Positions 25,909 to 35,383 are shown, counted from the stretch's first letter. The stretch is 50,287 bases of DNA from an uncultured Prevotella sp. (GCA_937922435.1 CAKZVT010000054.1:1-50287), one strand, 5' to 3'. Notes: generated from the sequence alone by a model not told the origin. Numbers and translations: made by a program.

Positions 25909-26853
25909 TTACATTACGGGATAGGCTATGCGGCGCGCTTCACCCGTGAAGCATTTGTACAGCGATGCCGTGGTCTGGGTGGCGGCAACCATCAGCGGAC
26001 TGCGTTTGCCGCCAATCTTCACGTCGGTTACGGGTATGCCGAGCAGCCTCATTTTCAGTTCTTTTGTAATGTCTTCCGGCGTGTCGCCACCGTACTCGTT
26101 GACAATGTCGAACACAAGGCTGTCAACCAATGGGCGGTAAGGCTCCATTATGTCATCGGCCAGGCAGTATGCGTTGTATCTGTTGTGGTGATGTATGCCG
26201 AGTGTAGGCAACAGTCCGCTTGACACCAAAGAACGGGCTATCACCGCACGGAGGATGGCGTAGCCGTAGTTGAGCAGGTTGTTAGGCGGAATGCCCTGGC
26301 GGTCGCGCGTGAAGCTGGAAAGCCCCGGCACGCCGGCGAAGAGGCTTTTCCAATAATACGCCGCCGCTCGGCCTTCAAGGTTGTCAGGGTCGCCACTGCG
26401 CACGTCAGCCGACCATCGGCGCATACATCCCGTCTCTGCTCCGGAGCAGGTGGCCAGAACAGCCGCCTGGTTGTCAATCTTGGCCTTGACAGTCTGCTGC
26501 CAAAGCTGCTTCTTCAGCGGTACCGACGCATCGAGTTGGTCGCGGAAGCGCTCGCTCTGCACTGTGTTGCCGCAGAGCGGAAGCATCAGCCCCACAGGCA
26601 TACTGCGGCTGTCGCAAGTAACCACGGAACAGTTGTTCTCGAGCAGAGCCTCGAGCAGTCCGTGCGTCAGGGTTATCTGCCTGTTGTCGAGCACCACAAC
26701 ACCGATGTCCTCTACTGGTATGGTCCTTACGCTCTCTTTCTTCAAAACGTCGGGCATGTCGCTCTTTTCCACCTCGGGCAGGCGGATTACCATCTGTCTG
26801 TCTTTCAAAGAGAGGTAGGCGGGATTGGTAAAACACAATGTTCGCTTAATCAT
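25909..26853 (-). CDS. cas1: CRISPR-associated endonuclease Cas1 (type II)
   Basis: A 314-residue protein. The type II Cas1 signatures are present: LEGRAAAYYW (Glu160), LNYGYAILRAVIARSLVSSG, GIHHHNRYNA (His221-223) and LADDIMEPYRPLVD (acidic residues 233-237). These place the metal-binding Glu/His/acid site of the integrase. Cas1 inserts spacers at the leader end together with Cas2. Its ATG overlaps the cas9 stop by 4 bp (ATGA), so translation of the two is likely coupled. No csn2 or cas4 gene is found beside it, which defines the locus as type II-C. Confidence 0.97.
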   Translation of the reverse strand: MIKRTLCFTNPAYLSLKDRQMVIRLPEVEKSDMPDVLKKESVRTIPVEDIGVVVLDNRQITLTHGLLEALLENNCSVVTCDSRSMPVGLMLPLCGNTVQSERFRDQLDASVPLKKQLWQQTVKAKIDNQAAVLATCSGAETGCMRRWSADVRSGDPDNLEGRAAAYYWKSLFAGVPGLSSFTRDRQGIPPNNLLNYGYAILRAVIARSLVSSGLLPTLGIHHHNRYNAYCLADDIMEPYRPLVDSLVFDIVNEYGGDTPEDITKELKMRLLGIPVTDVKIGGKRSPLMVAATQTTASLYKCFTGEARRIAYPVM

Positions 26854-29800
26854 AGTTTCTTTCCGTTTATTTCCGTAATGTTTCCTATTCTGTCAACCTT
26901 TATCGGTATGCAGGTTTCTTTAATCATTTCGCCAGTGATGGCACGCTCGTTTTTAGATTTTGGACTACCTAACCCATATTCATTTTGAATCATATTTCCA
27001 TTACAAAAAATCATTGCTAATTCTTTTGGTAATGAGTAAATGATACTTGCTGAACTTTGAGGAACGAAATTGATCATTGTACCGCTTGCGTCAACCATCT
27101 TGTAAATCCTGCTCTTATCCAGCGGTCTGCTTATCGTTCCCTTGTCGATTTCTTCTTTCGTCGGGAGATATACGAGGTCATTTGGCGACAAGACGAAGGC
27201 CGGCTTGTCGCCGTTGGCGTTTTCGGGTGCTATGGGCAGGCCCTCTTTTGCCCGCTTCACGGCTTCATATAGAGGTATGGTGGCGTAGGAACGCTTCTTT
27301 ACGGGCAGGCCTGTAACCTTGTCGGTTTCCTCTGTTTCGTACACGGCGAAAAACAGGTTGGTGCCCTTTGCCGCCTCTACGAATTTCGTAGACTTGCTGC
27401 CGCGTTTGCCAACGGCGTATTTCTCGGCCTTCTCATACACACGGACCTTGTATATCGGTTGATGATGTTTCCCGTTGTTGAGGCTTACAATGTTGCGGTT
27501 CATCTCTTCAATTCCTTCTGGCGAGAAGGCGCGCTCGGTGTCGCCGCCGCACAACTCGAGGTGGCGCAGCAGTATCTTTTGTATGCCAGTGTCGGTCACC
27601 GAGTCTTCAATGCGCTTGCGGTTGAAGCTTGTGTCAAGTGGCTTTCGTGTTGCAAAGTAGCGGTCTTTCACGCTGCCATCTTTTCCCAAGACATCCTGCG
27701 TGAAGTAATACACTTTTATCTTCGACGGGTTGAAGTCGGGCCATGCGTCCTTGTGGCCGGCAAAGTATGTCTTTATGAGCTTCTCGTCGTAGCCGAGCTT
27801 AACGAAGTCGATGATTTTGCGCTTCATGTCTTTGTCTACTATGGCCTTACGCTGCCTCATGGCTTCTTTAAGCGACACTTCGCGGATTCTTCTTAGGTTC
27901 ACCTCGCCGTAGACTGTTTCCTTGTGCAGCGGTTTGCGCACGGCCCAGCTGTCACCTTTCACTTGATGTACGACGGTTTTCTTTCCGTCGACGAAGTGTT
28001 GGTATGCGTTTGTGGTCTTGTTGATTATCCTAAGGTTCTGCTTGAAACTTACCACGATGTCTTGCAAGGCTTTCTCCAAGTCGGCGGTGAATGTGGGCCA
28101 CGGTTTCAAAAACTCGCGCGCCGTTTCTATCGTCTTTCTCTCGCCGTTTCTTACAATTTCAGTCTGTTCGTAGCGTCTTAGCTTGCGCGACAGCTGGTAG
28201 CGGTTTGCATTGTTGCCAGACATGGCCGCCTCGTTGTTGAGCAGGTTGACGTGGCTGCGCGTGGTGCAGGCTATCACGACGGCGTCCATAGCGTGATGGC
28301 GGTGGTCAATCCTTTTCTTGTTGAACCCCTTTTGCAGTTCAAGCGGCATTTCAGGTATCTCGTGTCCGCCGGCGCTTACCGTCGTGAACTTGCGCGTGCC
28401 CGTAAGTTCGTTGAGGCGGCGGAAGCGTGGCAGCACTATGCGATTCCACACGTCCTTTACGCCCCAGTCTTTCTTCAGCCTGTCGGTTATCGTGCCGTTA
28501 GTAGTTATGACGTTCTTTGATATGTCCTGCTCCTCGCCGTCCTCGCGCACGATGTTCGACATGAGCGTCTTCACCAGTTTGCTGATGTAGCGGCTGTCGT
28601 TCAGCTGCCGTGCGATGAAGTCGTCAGGGATGTCGTCCATGAGCAGTTTGCGCATTTTCGCACGGTTATTCTTATAGACGTTGGTAACGAGCCGCTCGTA
28701 TTCCTCGACGCTTAGTATCGTAGCGTCGGAGCCGTTGCCAAGGCTTACTATTTGTCCGTGCTTTTCCTTGATGAACTCCATGCCGAGCATTTTGTCCTTC
28801 AAAGCGTTGACGGCCGACTCGCAGATGACCTTGTTGGAGAACGAATCGTCGAAATAGCGCGACTGCGGTATGATGTGCTCAATCTGGTAGTCGGTGGTGA
28901 ACAGACGGGCGAGGGGTATGAACCTGCCCGTGTACGGCGACTGATACTTCTGGTCGAGCCACAGCTTGTAGCGCAGAATTTCAGAGCGCGATGGTCGTTT
29001 CTTCTCGTCGGTCTCGCTAAGCTTCTTGATGATTTCGCCTATGCCGTCGTCTATTTCGCCTATGCTGCTTAGCACGCCGTTCTCGTAGATGCGCAGCAGT
29101 TCCTGTTGGCTCGGCGAGTAGGGACGCACGTTGTCTATGCCGAAGTCGGGGTTCATAAATTCCGTAAGCAGCACCTTCGCTCTTATGTTGGCGTTCTCGT
29201 TGTCGGTTATCAGCTGTGTGGCCTTCTTGCGTTGCTCGGCGGTCTGCTTCATGTTGCGGCCCATCTCGATGTGTATCTCGTCAATATTGCCGTACATGCG
29301 CCAGATGTCGCGCACGGTGCGCAGCGTTTCGGTCACAACCTGCTCCACTATCGGGTTGCGCAGCGAGTGCTGTTTGAAGTGCCTGAGGTATTCGTCGATG
29401 TCGTCGGGAGTGCGCCATTTTATAACTTCCTTGGCTTCGGAGTGGCGGTTGTAGACCACGTAGCAGGCCTTCCATAGCGGCAGTCCGCTGAAGTCTTCCA
29501 CCCTTGTCATGCCCTGAGTTATCTCCCTTACCTTGTCGCTTATGCTTTCGTCGTATTCCCCGTTGATTAGTTTTTCTATGCGTTCCCTCGTATTCTTGTC
29601 TATGATTGATTCGCTCCAGCGTTGACCGATGCGCATAAGCGCAAGCAGCTTCTTAATCGCCTTTTCAGAGTAAGAGGCGTAATCTTTCTTGAACGGCGGG
29701 AACTTGGCGAACGCATCTACGAATTCTTCGCCAAGACCGTGCTTCCCGGCGAATGTCATCAACGCCTGCCGCAGCTCCTGTTTGTCCTCAACGGAATAGA

Positions 29801-31484
29801 GTATGTGCCAAAGATTCTTTTCCACCTCGGGCGTAAGCACGTCTTTACCTACGCCTGCCTTATCGAGATGTTTCAGCATAAGGCCACGCGTTTCGTTGCA
29901 GGGATAGGCCTTGTCTTCTACGTAGTTCCAGCGGTAGGGGTACGGTGTCTCCTTGCCTTTCGGCTTTTTTATCTTGAAATACAAGCCGAACAGCGTGTCT
30001 TGCGTTATGTTCTCGCGGTCGTTTAGCCAGTCGAACAGCTTTATTACGTCGTCCGTCGAGCTTATGAACTCGCCCGTCACGTCGATGTCGGTGCGCAGCA
30101 GGCCGTCCACCTCTTTCTCACGCTGGAATATGCGGAGGTTTGAAACGAACTGCCACAGGCGGAACTCCTGGAACACGGGGTTCGACCTTGCCGCGCACTT
30201 TACGGCCGCCGTCTTCCTTTCGCCCGTTTCTTTGTCCGTGTAAGCATGCGATTCGTAGGGGCAGTCGTCGATGAGCGACTTCTTGCTCTTCAGCGGTCGT
30301 TGGTAAAAAATGATGTTGTCGATAAACAGGTATGTGAACCCGCGCCTCTCAATGGAGTGACGGTAGGCATCGTTCGAGGGGTAAAGCTCCTCGATGCAGG
30401 CTTCGTAAAGGGTCTCGTCGGTAAGTTCCGGTATGAAGCGTTTTTGTGATTCGAGTATCTTTTCCAGCTCGTTTTTGTAATACTTGCGTTCAATCGTGCG
30501 CACGAGCTTGCCCTTGATTTTTTGTTTGGGGTTGGCCAGCAAAGCGTCGTAGATGTATTCACCGACGGTCTTTCCCGACTTGTCGATGTCCGCCTCGGTC
30601 TTTTTCTTCACCAGTGTCCAGTCGTCTTCCTTCGGCATGCGGAACGAACGCTTCACGCTTCCGTCATTGTCGAACTTGGGGTTGCCGTCCTTATCGAGCT
30701 GTGTGGTGACGATAAACTCCTTCACCAGGCCCTTCCATTCGGGCGGTTCGGGTGCCGCGCGGTGGTACACCATGCCGTTCTCCAGCACGATGTCATACCA
30801 CGTGTCCTTGCCCTTGCGCTCTCCCGTGTCCCTCACGTCGACTACCCTTAGGGCGTAAAACTCCTCAAGCTTGCTCTTGTCTTCGTCCTTCTCCTCGCCG
30901 CGCAGCTGGTAGTAGCCTCGCTTCTGGTTGAAGTTCAGTAGCAGCCACGCCAGTTCCTGTTTGCTGATGGCCTGCGTAAGGGCCTTCTTACGCAGGTAAT
31001 AAATTGTCCAGTCGTAAGGCACGAGCACGCCGTCGGCGAGCCATGCGCCCTGGCTCCGCCTGAAGTCGGCAAGCATTTCGGCGTAAGACTCCTTGAAGAC
31101 GAACTCGTACCGTCCGCCGTCGTTTTTACGCCAGGCCAATTTACAGCCGTCGGCATCATTGAATTTGCCGTAGCGTGTCAGCGCGGCCGAGTAGTGTTCG
31201 GGCAGGAATCCCATTACATCAAGTACCCTGTTAAGCCGTTCGCGCCTTAAAAGACAGCGCTCGCGCAGGCGCCGTATGCCGCGGTAGCCGGTGCGTTCGG
31301 CTGTCTGCGACACCGAGTTGCCTTTCTCAAAGTCGCCCTGTATGGCGGCATCCATGGGTATTATGCGGCTTCCGCAAGCCTCAAGATGTTTTTCTACTTC
31401 CGGCATTACGCCGTCACACTTCTCATTCACGACAGCCCAGCCTATGCTGTTCGGGCCAAGGTCAAGTCCCAATATCTTTTTCAT
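26850..31484 (-). CDS. cas9: Type II-C Cas9 endonuclease (large Bacteroidetes form)
   Basis: A 1544-residue effector. RuvC-I is at the N-terminus (MKKILGLDLGPNSIGWAVV, Asp8), the Arg-rich bridge helix at about 64-92, RuvC-II at IHIEMGRNMKQ (Glu740), HNH at YQIEHIIPQSRYFDD (His870) and RuvC-III at HRHHAMDAVVIA (His1064, Asp1067). All catalytic residues are present, so the nuclease should be active. The C-terminal third is the PAM-reading region; the PAM cannot be deduced. The start at 31484 is chosen over an in-frame ATG at 31505 because it gives the usual N-terminus, and the upstream ATG lies almost on the predicted transcription start. Confidence 0.97.
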   Translation of the reverse strand: MKKILGLDLGPNSIGWAVVNEKCDGVMPEVEKHLEACGSRIIPMDAAIQGDFEKGNSVSQTAERTGYRGIRRLRERCLLRRERLNRVLDVMGFLPEHYSAALTRYGKFNDADGCKLAWRKNDGGRYEFVFKESYAEMLADFRRSQGAWLADGVLVPYDWTIYYLRKKALTQAISKQELAWLLLNFNQKRGYYQLRGEEKDEDKSKLEEFYALRVVDVRDTGERKGKDTWYDIVLENGMVYHRAAPEPPEWKGLVKEFIVTTQLDKDGNPKFDNDGSVKRSFRMPKEDDWTLVKKKTEADIDKSGKTVGEYIYDALLANPKQKIKGKLVRTIERKYYKNELEKILESQKRFIPELTDETLYEACIEELYPSNDAYRHSIERRGFTYLFIDNIIFYQRPLKSKKSLIDDCPYESHAYTDKETGERKTAAVKCAARSNPVFQEFRLWQFVSNLRIFQREKEVDGLLRTDIDVTGEFISSTDDVIKLFDWLNDRENITQDTLFGLYFKIKKPKGKETPYPYRWNYVEDKAYPCNETRGLMLKHLDKAGVGKDVLTPEVEKNLWHILYSVEDKQELRQALMTFAGKHGLGEEFVDAFAKFPPFKKDYASYSEKAIKKLLALMRIGQRWSESIIDKNTRERIEKLINGEYDESISDKVREITQGMTRVEDFSGLPLWKACYVVYNRHSEAKEVIKWRTPDDIDEYLRHFKQHSLRNPIVEQVVTETLRTVRDIWRMYGNIDEIHIEMGRNMKQTAEQRKKATQLITDNENANIRAKVLLTEFMNPDFGIDNVRPYSPSQQELLRIYENGVLSSIGEIDDGIGEIIKKLSETDEKKRPSRSEILRYKLWLDQKYQSPYTGRFIPLARLFTTDYQIEHIIPQSRYFDDSFSNKVICESAVNALKDKMLGMEFIKEKHGQIVSLGNGSDATILSVEEYERLVTNVYKNNRAKMRKLLMDDIPDDFIARQLNDSRYISKLVKTLMSNIVREDGEEQDISKNVITTNGTITDRLKKDWGVKDVWNRIVLPRFRRLNELTGTRKFTTVSAGGHEIPEMPLELQKGFNKKRIDHRHHAMDAVVIACTTRSHVNLLNNEAAMSGNNANRYQLSRKLRRYEQTEIVRNGERKTIETAREFLKPWPTFTADLEKALQDIVVSFKQNLRIINKTTNAYQHFVDGKKTVVHQVKGDSWAVRKPLHKETVYGEVNLRRIREVSLKEAMRQRKAIVDKDMKRKIIDFVKLGYDEKLIKTYFAGHKDAWPDFNPSKIKVYYFTQDVLGKDGSVKDRYFATRKPLDTSFNRKRIEDSVTDTGIQKILLRHLELCGGDTERAFSPEGIEEMNRNIVSLNNGKHHQPIYKVRVYEKAEKYAVGKRGSKSTKFVEAAKGTNLFFAVYETEETDKVTGLPVKKRSYATIPLYEAVKRAKEGLPIAPENANGDKPAFVLSPNDLVYLPTKEEIDKGTISRPLDKSRIYKMVDASGTMINFVPQSSASIIYSLPKELAMIFCNGNMIQNEYGLGSPKSKNERAITGEMIKETCIPIKVDRIGNITEINGKKL

Positions 31485-31515
31485 GGCATCGGTTATAAAG
31501 TACAATTATATTCTG

Positions 31516-31523
31516 CAAATATA
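31516..31523 (-). promoter_or_regulatory. Candidate -7 box for cas9-cas1-cas2
   Basis: TATATTTG on the minus strand fits TAnnTTTG and lies 31 bp before the preferred cas9 start. No TTTG was found at the usual distance; T-rich sequence occupies that position. The box lies back to back with the tracrRNA promoter. Confidence 0.5.
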
Positions 31524-31542
31524 TAAAAAAATGACAAAAAAC

Positions 31543-31573
31543 TTTGGGGTGTGGCAAAAATCCACTATCTTAG
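31543..31573 (+). promoter_or_regulatory. tracrRNA promoter
   Basis: TTTG (31543-31546) and TATCTTAG (31566-31573) are separated by 19 bp, the same spacing as in the CRISPR repeat promoter. The -7 box differs from TAnnTTTG at one base. The predicted start (about 31579-31581) coincides with the first base of the anti-repeat. Confidence 0.65.
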
Positions 31574-31578
31574 CCGAC

Positions 31579-31664
31579 AGAATTTTAAGCAAATCACAAT
31601 AAGGATTATTCCGTTGTGAAAACATTAGGTTGGCCCGTCGTCCTTCAACGGCGGGCGTTTTTTG
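31579..31664 (+). ncRNA. tracrRNA
   Basis: The anti-repeat (31580-31600) pairs with repeat nt 1-22 over essentially its whole length: a G-U pair at nt 1, then continuous pairing with one bulged U at repeat nt 15. It is followed by a short GGATTATTCC hairpin (31603-31612), a linker containing GTTGTGAAAACATT, and a strong terminator hairpin. The length of about 85 nt and the order anti-repeat, nexus-like hairpin, terminator fit type II-C tracrRNAs. It is transcribed away from cas9. The exact ends are inferred. Confidence 0.85.
31633..31663 (+). terminator. Terminator of the tracrRNA
   Basis: The stem GCCCGTCG (31633-31640) pairs with CGGCGGGC (31649-31656), with one G-U pair and an 8-base loop, followed directly by GTTTTTT. 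Confidence 0.85.
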
Positions 31665-31684
31665 TTCATTTGGAATACAATGGA

Positions 31685-31729
31685 AAATCCGCGGCGGTAT
31701 TCCTTCATGGGGAATACCGCCGCGGATTT
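31685..31729 (-). terminator. Strong hairpin terminator of the fimbrillin genes
   Basis: A perfect 19-bp stem (31685-31703 with 31711-31729) with a 7-base loop lies 34 bp past the end of the minus-strand fimbrillin gene. On that strand the stem ends in TTTT. It insulates the fimbrillin pair from the tracrRNA/cas9 region. Confidence 0.75.
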
Positions 31730-31762
31730 CGTGTTTTACTGTATGTTATGCCACTTGCCGCC

Positions 31763-33421
31763 TTACAAAGCCTCGGGCAGTTTGACGGCTACGCAGGGCA
31801 CAAGGCTGCGGCCGTTGCTGCTGCCGCGGCCTGCGTTCTTGCCGAAGCCCCAGTGCCAGGAGCCGCCGCTCTCGGCGGTCTGTATGCACCAGAAGTTGTT
31901 ATACGTGCTTGTGGTGTATTCGCTCGAGGTCATGTAGATTATCGAGCCTGTCGTGGGGAAGGTCGGTTCGAGGCCGAGCGCCTCGACGGGGGCGTTGACA
32001 CGCTCCAGCACCGACGCGTCGTCGGAGGTGTATATGGAGCTGTTGTTCTGGCTGATGTTCACCTCCGTGTCGGCCGTCAGACCTGCCTGGCCGAGGTTGT
32101 TGAGTATTTGCAGCATCTGGCCTATGCTGGGCATGAACCATCCGCTCGTCACCGATGCGTCTATCGGGTGGCGTGTGGAGTAGTCGCTGATGGCCTGGAA
32201 GGCCGTGCCCTGCTTGTCGGCGATGGCCTGGTAGGCGTCAGACGTCCACATCTGTGCGGTCTTCCAGTAGCCGTCGAGGTCGTTGAGAGCCGACGCCCAG
32301 TCGTCAACGCTCGGGTTTACGGCGTCGGCGAAGCCGAACTTCACGCCCGTCACGCGCTCCACTCCCATGGCGTAGGCGTTGTAGCCCTCGGCCGCGTCTC
32401 CTTCACTTACCTGCGTGCTGAACACCACGGCGATTACGTCCTTGGCGTTGTCGGCGGTCAGGCGGTCGGCCTTGATGAACGTGCCGTGCGACGTGATGTA
32501 GTCGCCCACGCCGTAGACGAGCATCTCCTCGGCGTCGCCCGTAAGGTCTTCGCCGTCGTCGCCCCATGCGGTCACGTAGCTGCCGTAGGGTACAAGGCCC
32601 TCGCTTGTGAGCCTCATCGAGTAGACATACTCCTTGCCTGCCTCGAAGGCGGCGGCCTCCGTCAGGCTGTAGTCGAACGTCTCGCCGTCAATGGTGACGC
32701 TTACCAGCGGTTCGCCAGCCTCGGCCTGCGCCGGGGCGACGATTGCCGATGCCGACGCGCGGTAGGCGTTGTTTGACGGAGAGTAGGGGGTTATGTCGGC
32801 CTTAACGCCGTCTACGGTCGTGACTGTGCCCTGCTCGATGTCGGCTGTGACTGTGGTCAGCCGCGAGGGCATGGCCAGGCATGCTGTGGTAAGGTCGTAG
32901 TTGCCGGTCACGTCGGTTATGTGTACGGTCAGCTTGGCCATCTTGTGCTCCATTACGAGCGCGACTCTGCCGCCGGCTACTGTTGTCAGTGGCGACATCA
33001 TGAGGTCGCTCGCGCGGTAGCCGGCCTCTGTTGACTGGTCTGTCTGCACGCCAAACTGCACCGGCTCGCCGTAAGTGTCGGCCGTCCATAGCGCGGCTGG
33101 GCTGTAGGCTGCCATCTGCATGCCGTCGTGCATGGCGGCGGTCAGGGCTTCTATGCCTGCCAGCGGCTGCGCGGCCGATGCCGTTGCTGTGGCCGTGCAG
33201 GCTGTGGTGTCGCTCGCGGTGACGGCTATTATGCCTACCTGCGTGCCTTCTTCCAGTGCGGCTGTGCCGTCGCCCTCGGCCACGCTTACGGTCAGCGCGG
33301 CCTGCGTGCCAGTCTCTCCGCCGCCTGCCTCGTCGTCGTCGCTGCATGATGTGAGCGTCGGGACGGCGGCCATCAGGGCGCATACTGCGGCTGCCTTGAG
33401 TATTGATAAGCTGTTATTCAT
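31763..33421 (-). CDS. Fimbrillin-like surface lipoprotein (second of a tandem pair)
   Basis: A 552-residue protein with a lipoprotein signal ending at Cys26 (TLTSC, then SDDDE), followed by a beta-rich N-terminal region of the fimbrillin/Mfa-like type (about 60-300). The C-terminal domain shares YGVGDYITSHGTFIK, EGYNAYAMG and SLVPCVAVKLP with the neighbouring paralogue. Such proteins are secreted and may be pilus subunits or surface adhesins. The start MNNSLSIL (33421) is chosen; the longer frame to 33565 translates a palindrome array. It follows the paralogue by 172 bp including that array. Whether it polymerises is not shown. Confidence 0.75.
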   Translation of the reverse strand: MNNSLSILKAAAVCALMAAVPTLTSCSDDDEAGGGETGTQAALTVSVAEGDGTAALEEGTQVGIIAVTASDTTACTATATASAAQPLAGIEALTAAMHDGMQMAAYSPAALWTADTYGEPVQFGVQTDQSTEAGYRASDLMMSPLTTVAGGRVALVMEHKMAKLTVHITDVTGNYDLTTACLAMPSRLTTVTADIEQGTVTTVDGVKADITPYSPSNNAYRASASAIVAPAQAEAGEPLVSVTIDGETFDYSLTEAAAFEAGKEYVYSMRLTSEGLVPYGSYVTAWGDDGEDLTGDAEEMLVYGVGDYITSHGTFIKADRLTADNAKDVIAVVFSTQVSEGDAAEGYNAYAMGVERVTGVKFGFADAVNPSVDDWASALNDLDGYWKTAQMWTSDAYQAIADKQGTAFQAISDYSTRHPIDASVTSGWFMPSIGQMLQILNNLGQAGLTADTEVNISQNNSSIYTSDDASVLERVNAPVEALGLEPTFPTTGSIIYMTSSEYTTSTYNNFWCIQTAESGGSWHWGFGKNAGRGSSNGRSLVPCVAVKLPEAL

Positions 33422-33477
33422 GTCTTTCTTTTTTGTCGTTTGTGATATGTTGTATAACCGCCTGTGGTTCAATGCGT

Positions 33478-33545
33478 TGCAAAAGGCCGTCTTTTGCGTT
33501 GCAAAACATGGCCTTTTGCAGTGTGAAAGACGGTCTTTGGCCGTG
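33478..33545. repeat. 22-bp-period palindrome array between the fimbrillin genes
   Basis: Three units: CAAAAGGCCGTCTTTTG, CAAAACATGGCCTTTTG and a third, GAAAGACGGTCTTT. The period is 22 bp, and the array lies between the paralogues, just before the second gene. Confidence 0.85.
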
Positions 33546-33593
33546 CCGTTTGCCGCCTTTCGCATTCAAGGGGACATCTGTCAATCCTTGCGT

Positions 33594-35309
33594 TTATTCC
33601 TCGGCAGGCAGTTTTACAGCCACGCAGGGGAACACGCTAAGGTCGGTGTACGTTCCGTGCTTGGCAAGGCCGCGGCCGAAGCCCCAGTAGTCGAGAACCT
33701 TCTGCTCGCCTTCGGTCTTGTCTTTGGTGACGAGCCCCCATACGTTGCCCTTATACTCCGTAGACGAAGGTATGTACAAAGAGCCGACGGGAAGCTGCGA
33801 TTTTACCCCGCAGGCGGTTATGCAAGCATCTATGTTGGCTATCGTAGAGCCGTCGTTTGAAGTCCATTGAGGCGAGTTTATATTGCCGCTTTCAACTTCA
33901 GTTGACGATGTTATGTTAGCTCCGCCGAGGTTGTTTGCCACCTCTATCAGCTGTCCGAAGCTCGGCAGGAACCAGTCAGAGCTTACCTCGCTTGCTACCG
34001 GATGGCTGCCGCCGTAGCTCTCAACAATGCCCAACACAGAGCCTGGTTTAACGTCCGCACCAAGGTTTGTGTAATAGTCTGACGCTATCATGAGTGCAGT
34101 GTTGGCACGTCCGTCCATGTCGGCAAGGGCGTCTGCAAACGCGTCTTCGCCTGTTCCAACCTCGTCGGTGAAACCAAACTTGCCCTTGGCGCGCCACAGT
34201 CCCATTGCGTATGCATTGTAGCCATCCTCTGCGTCGGCCTCGCTTACCTGCTTGCTGAAGATTACGGCTACTACTTTCGACTTGTTGTCGTCGGTGAGTC
34301 CGGTGTTCTTTACGAACGTTCCGTCGCTGAGCATGTAGTCGCCTATGCCGTAAGCCACGGTCTCCTCTGTGCCGCCGCCTATGTCTTCGTTGCCTTCATC
34401 CCAATTGTCGAGCACGCTGCCGAGCTTCAGCTCTATCGTTACAGGCTCGTCGCCGCCACCGTTGAACTGCACTGTGTACGTGTACTTCTTGCCTTCGGCG
34501 AAAGTCACGTCCTTGTTGAGCGCGGCCTTGTACTGCTTGCCGTCGGCCGTTGATACGAGCACGAAGTCGGTCTGGCCGAGCACTGCCTGCGGAACGAATA
34601 TTGCGCTGGCCGAGAACTCCGTCGCGTCGGCGGCGAATTTGGCCGCGATTATATCCGTCGGATTGCCTTGCGCGTTGCCCGTAGTGCTTTCGCCCACGTT
34701 CACCGTAGTCGTGCCGAGCACGTTTGTCACGCTTACCGTAGCCCCTTTGAGGTCTACTCCGCTCTCGCCGAGTTTGAAGTCGAGGTTGAGTTTCGTCAGC
34801 TTGTGCTTGAAGTTAAGCTGTATCGCGTCGGTAGTCGATGCCACGGGGTTGCCCGTCGAGGGCGTGCCGAGTATCAGGTCGGCCGCCAGGTAGCCCTCGT
34901 CCGTGCTCTGGTCTGCGGGCACGGTGAACTCGTTGTTGCTATTCAGCTGGCCGTCCCACGTGCTGTTGTATGGAGCGTATGCGTATATTGACACGCCGCC
35001 TTCCTCCGGGAAGTACATCGTCTCGCCGGTGAACGCGCCCGCGCCGTCGGCCGTCAGCCTGTTGTTGTCGCCGTTCTCAATTGCCGTGGCGTTGCTCTGG
35101 GCGAACACGCCGACATCTACGCCCTTGGCAATCTGGTCGTCCTGGAGCGTCTGGCTGACTGAACGTGTGGCTACGCTGCTGGTCAGCGTGATGGGCGTGC
35201 GGCCGTCGAGGGGTTGCCCTTCGAGCACGTCGTCGTTTGAACATGACGTTAAGCCTGCCGCCAAGGTGAGCGCGGCGGCCAGCGAGATGAAAAGTTTTCT
35301 GTCTTGCAT
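33594..35309 (-). CDS. Fimbrillin-like surface lipoprotein (first of a tandem pair)
   Basis: A 571-residue protein with a lipoprotein signal ending at Cys23 (GLTSC, then SNDD). The N-terminal part (about 40-310) carries fimbrillin-family features, including a DGRTPITLTSSV segment, PEEGGVSIYAYAPYN and FKHKLTKLNLDF. The C-terminal part repeats the module of the next gene: YGIGDYMLSDGTFVK, DGYNAYAMG and FPCVAVKLP. The start at MQDRKLF (35309) is supported by a good promoter and excludes a 15-residue extension. The paralogous pair probably shares this promoter. A surface or pilus-tip role is inferred from the family only. Confidence 0.78.
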   Translation of the reverse strand: MQDRKLFISLAAALTLAAGLTSCSNDDVLEGQPLDGRTPITLTSSVATRSVSQTLQDDQIAKGVDVGVFAQSNATAIENGDNNRLTADGAGAFTGETMYFPEEGGVSIYAYAPYNSTWDGQLNSNNEFTVPADQSTDEGYLAADLILGTPSTGNPVASTTDAIQLNFKHKLTKLNLDFKLGESGVDLKGATVSVTNVLGTTTVNVGESTTGNAQGNPTDIIAAKFAADATEFSASAIFVPQAVLGQTDFVLVSTADGKQYKAALNKDVTFAEGKKYTYTVQFNGGGDEPVTIELKLGSVLDNWDEGNEDIGGGTEETVAYGIGDYMLSDGTFVKNTGLTDDNKSKVVAVIFSKQVSEADAEDGYNAYAMGLWRAKGKFGFTDEVGTGEDAFADALADMDGRANTALMIASDYYTNLGADVKPGSVLGIVESYGGSHPVASEVSSDWFLPSFGQLIEVANNLGGANITSSTEVESGNINSPQWTSNDGSTIANIDACITACGVKSQLPVGSLYIPSSTEYKGNVWGLVTKDKTEGEQKVLDYWGFGRGLAKHGTYTDLSVFPCVAVKLPAEE

Positions 35310-35383
35310 AATCTTTATTGTTTTGGTTAAATAAATCGGTATAGCCAGTGTCAAGTGGTAGTTTCCATGCCGGCTTTCGGTTG

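Noticed and set aside
31485..31505. Upstream cas9 start adding seven residues (MYFITDA).
   Set aside because: It would lie almost at the predicted transcription start, and the downstream ATG gives the usual Cas9 N-terminus ahead of RuvC-I.
31616..32776. A 386-codon plus-strand frame starting inside the tracrRNA.
   Set aside because: It runs through the tracrRNA terminator and the strong hairpin at 31685, then opposite a clear fimbrillin gene.
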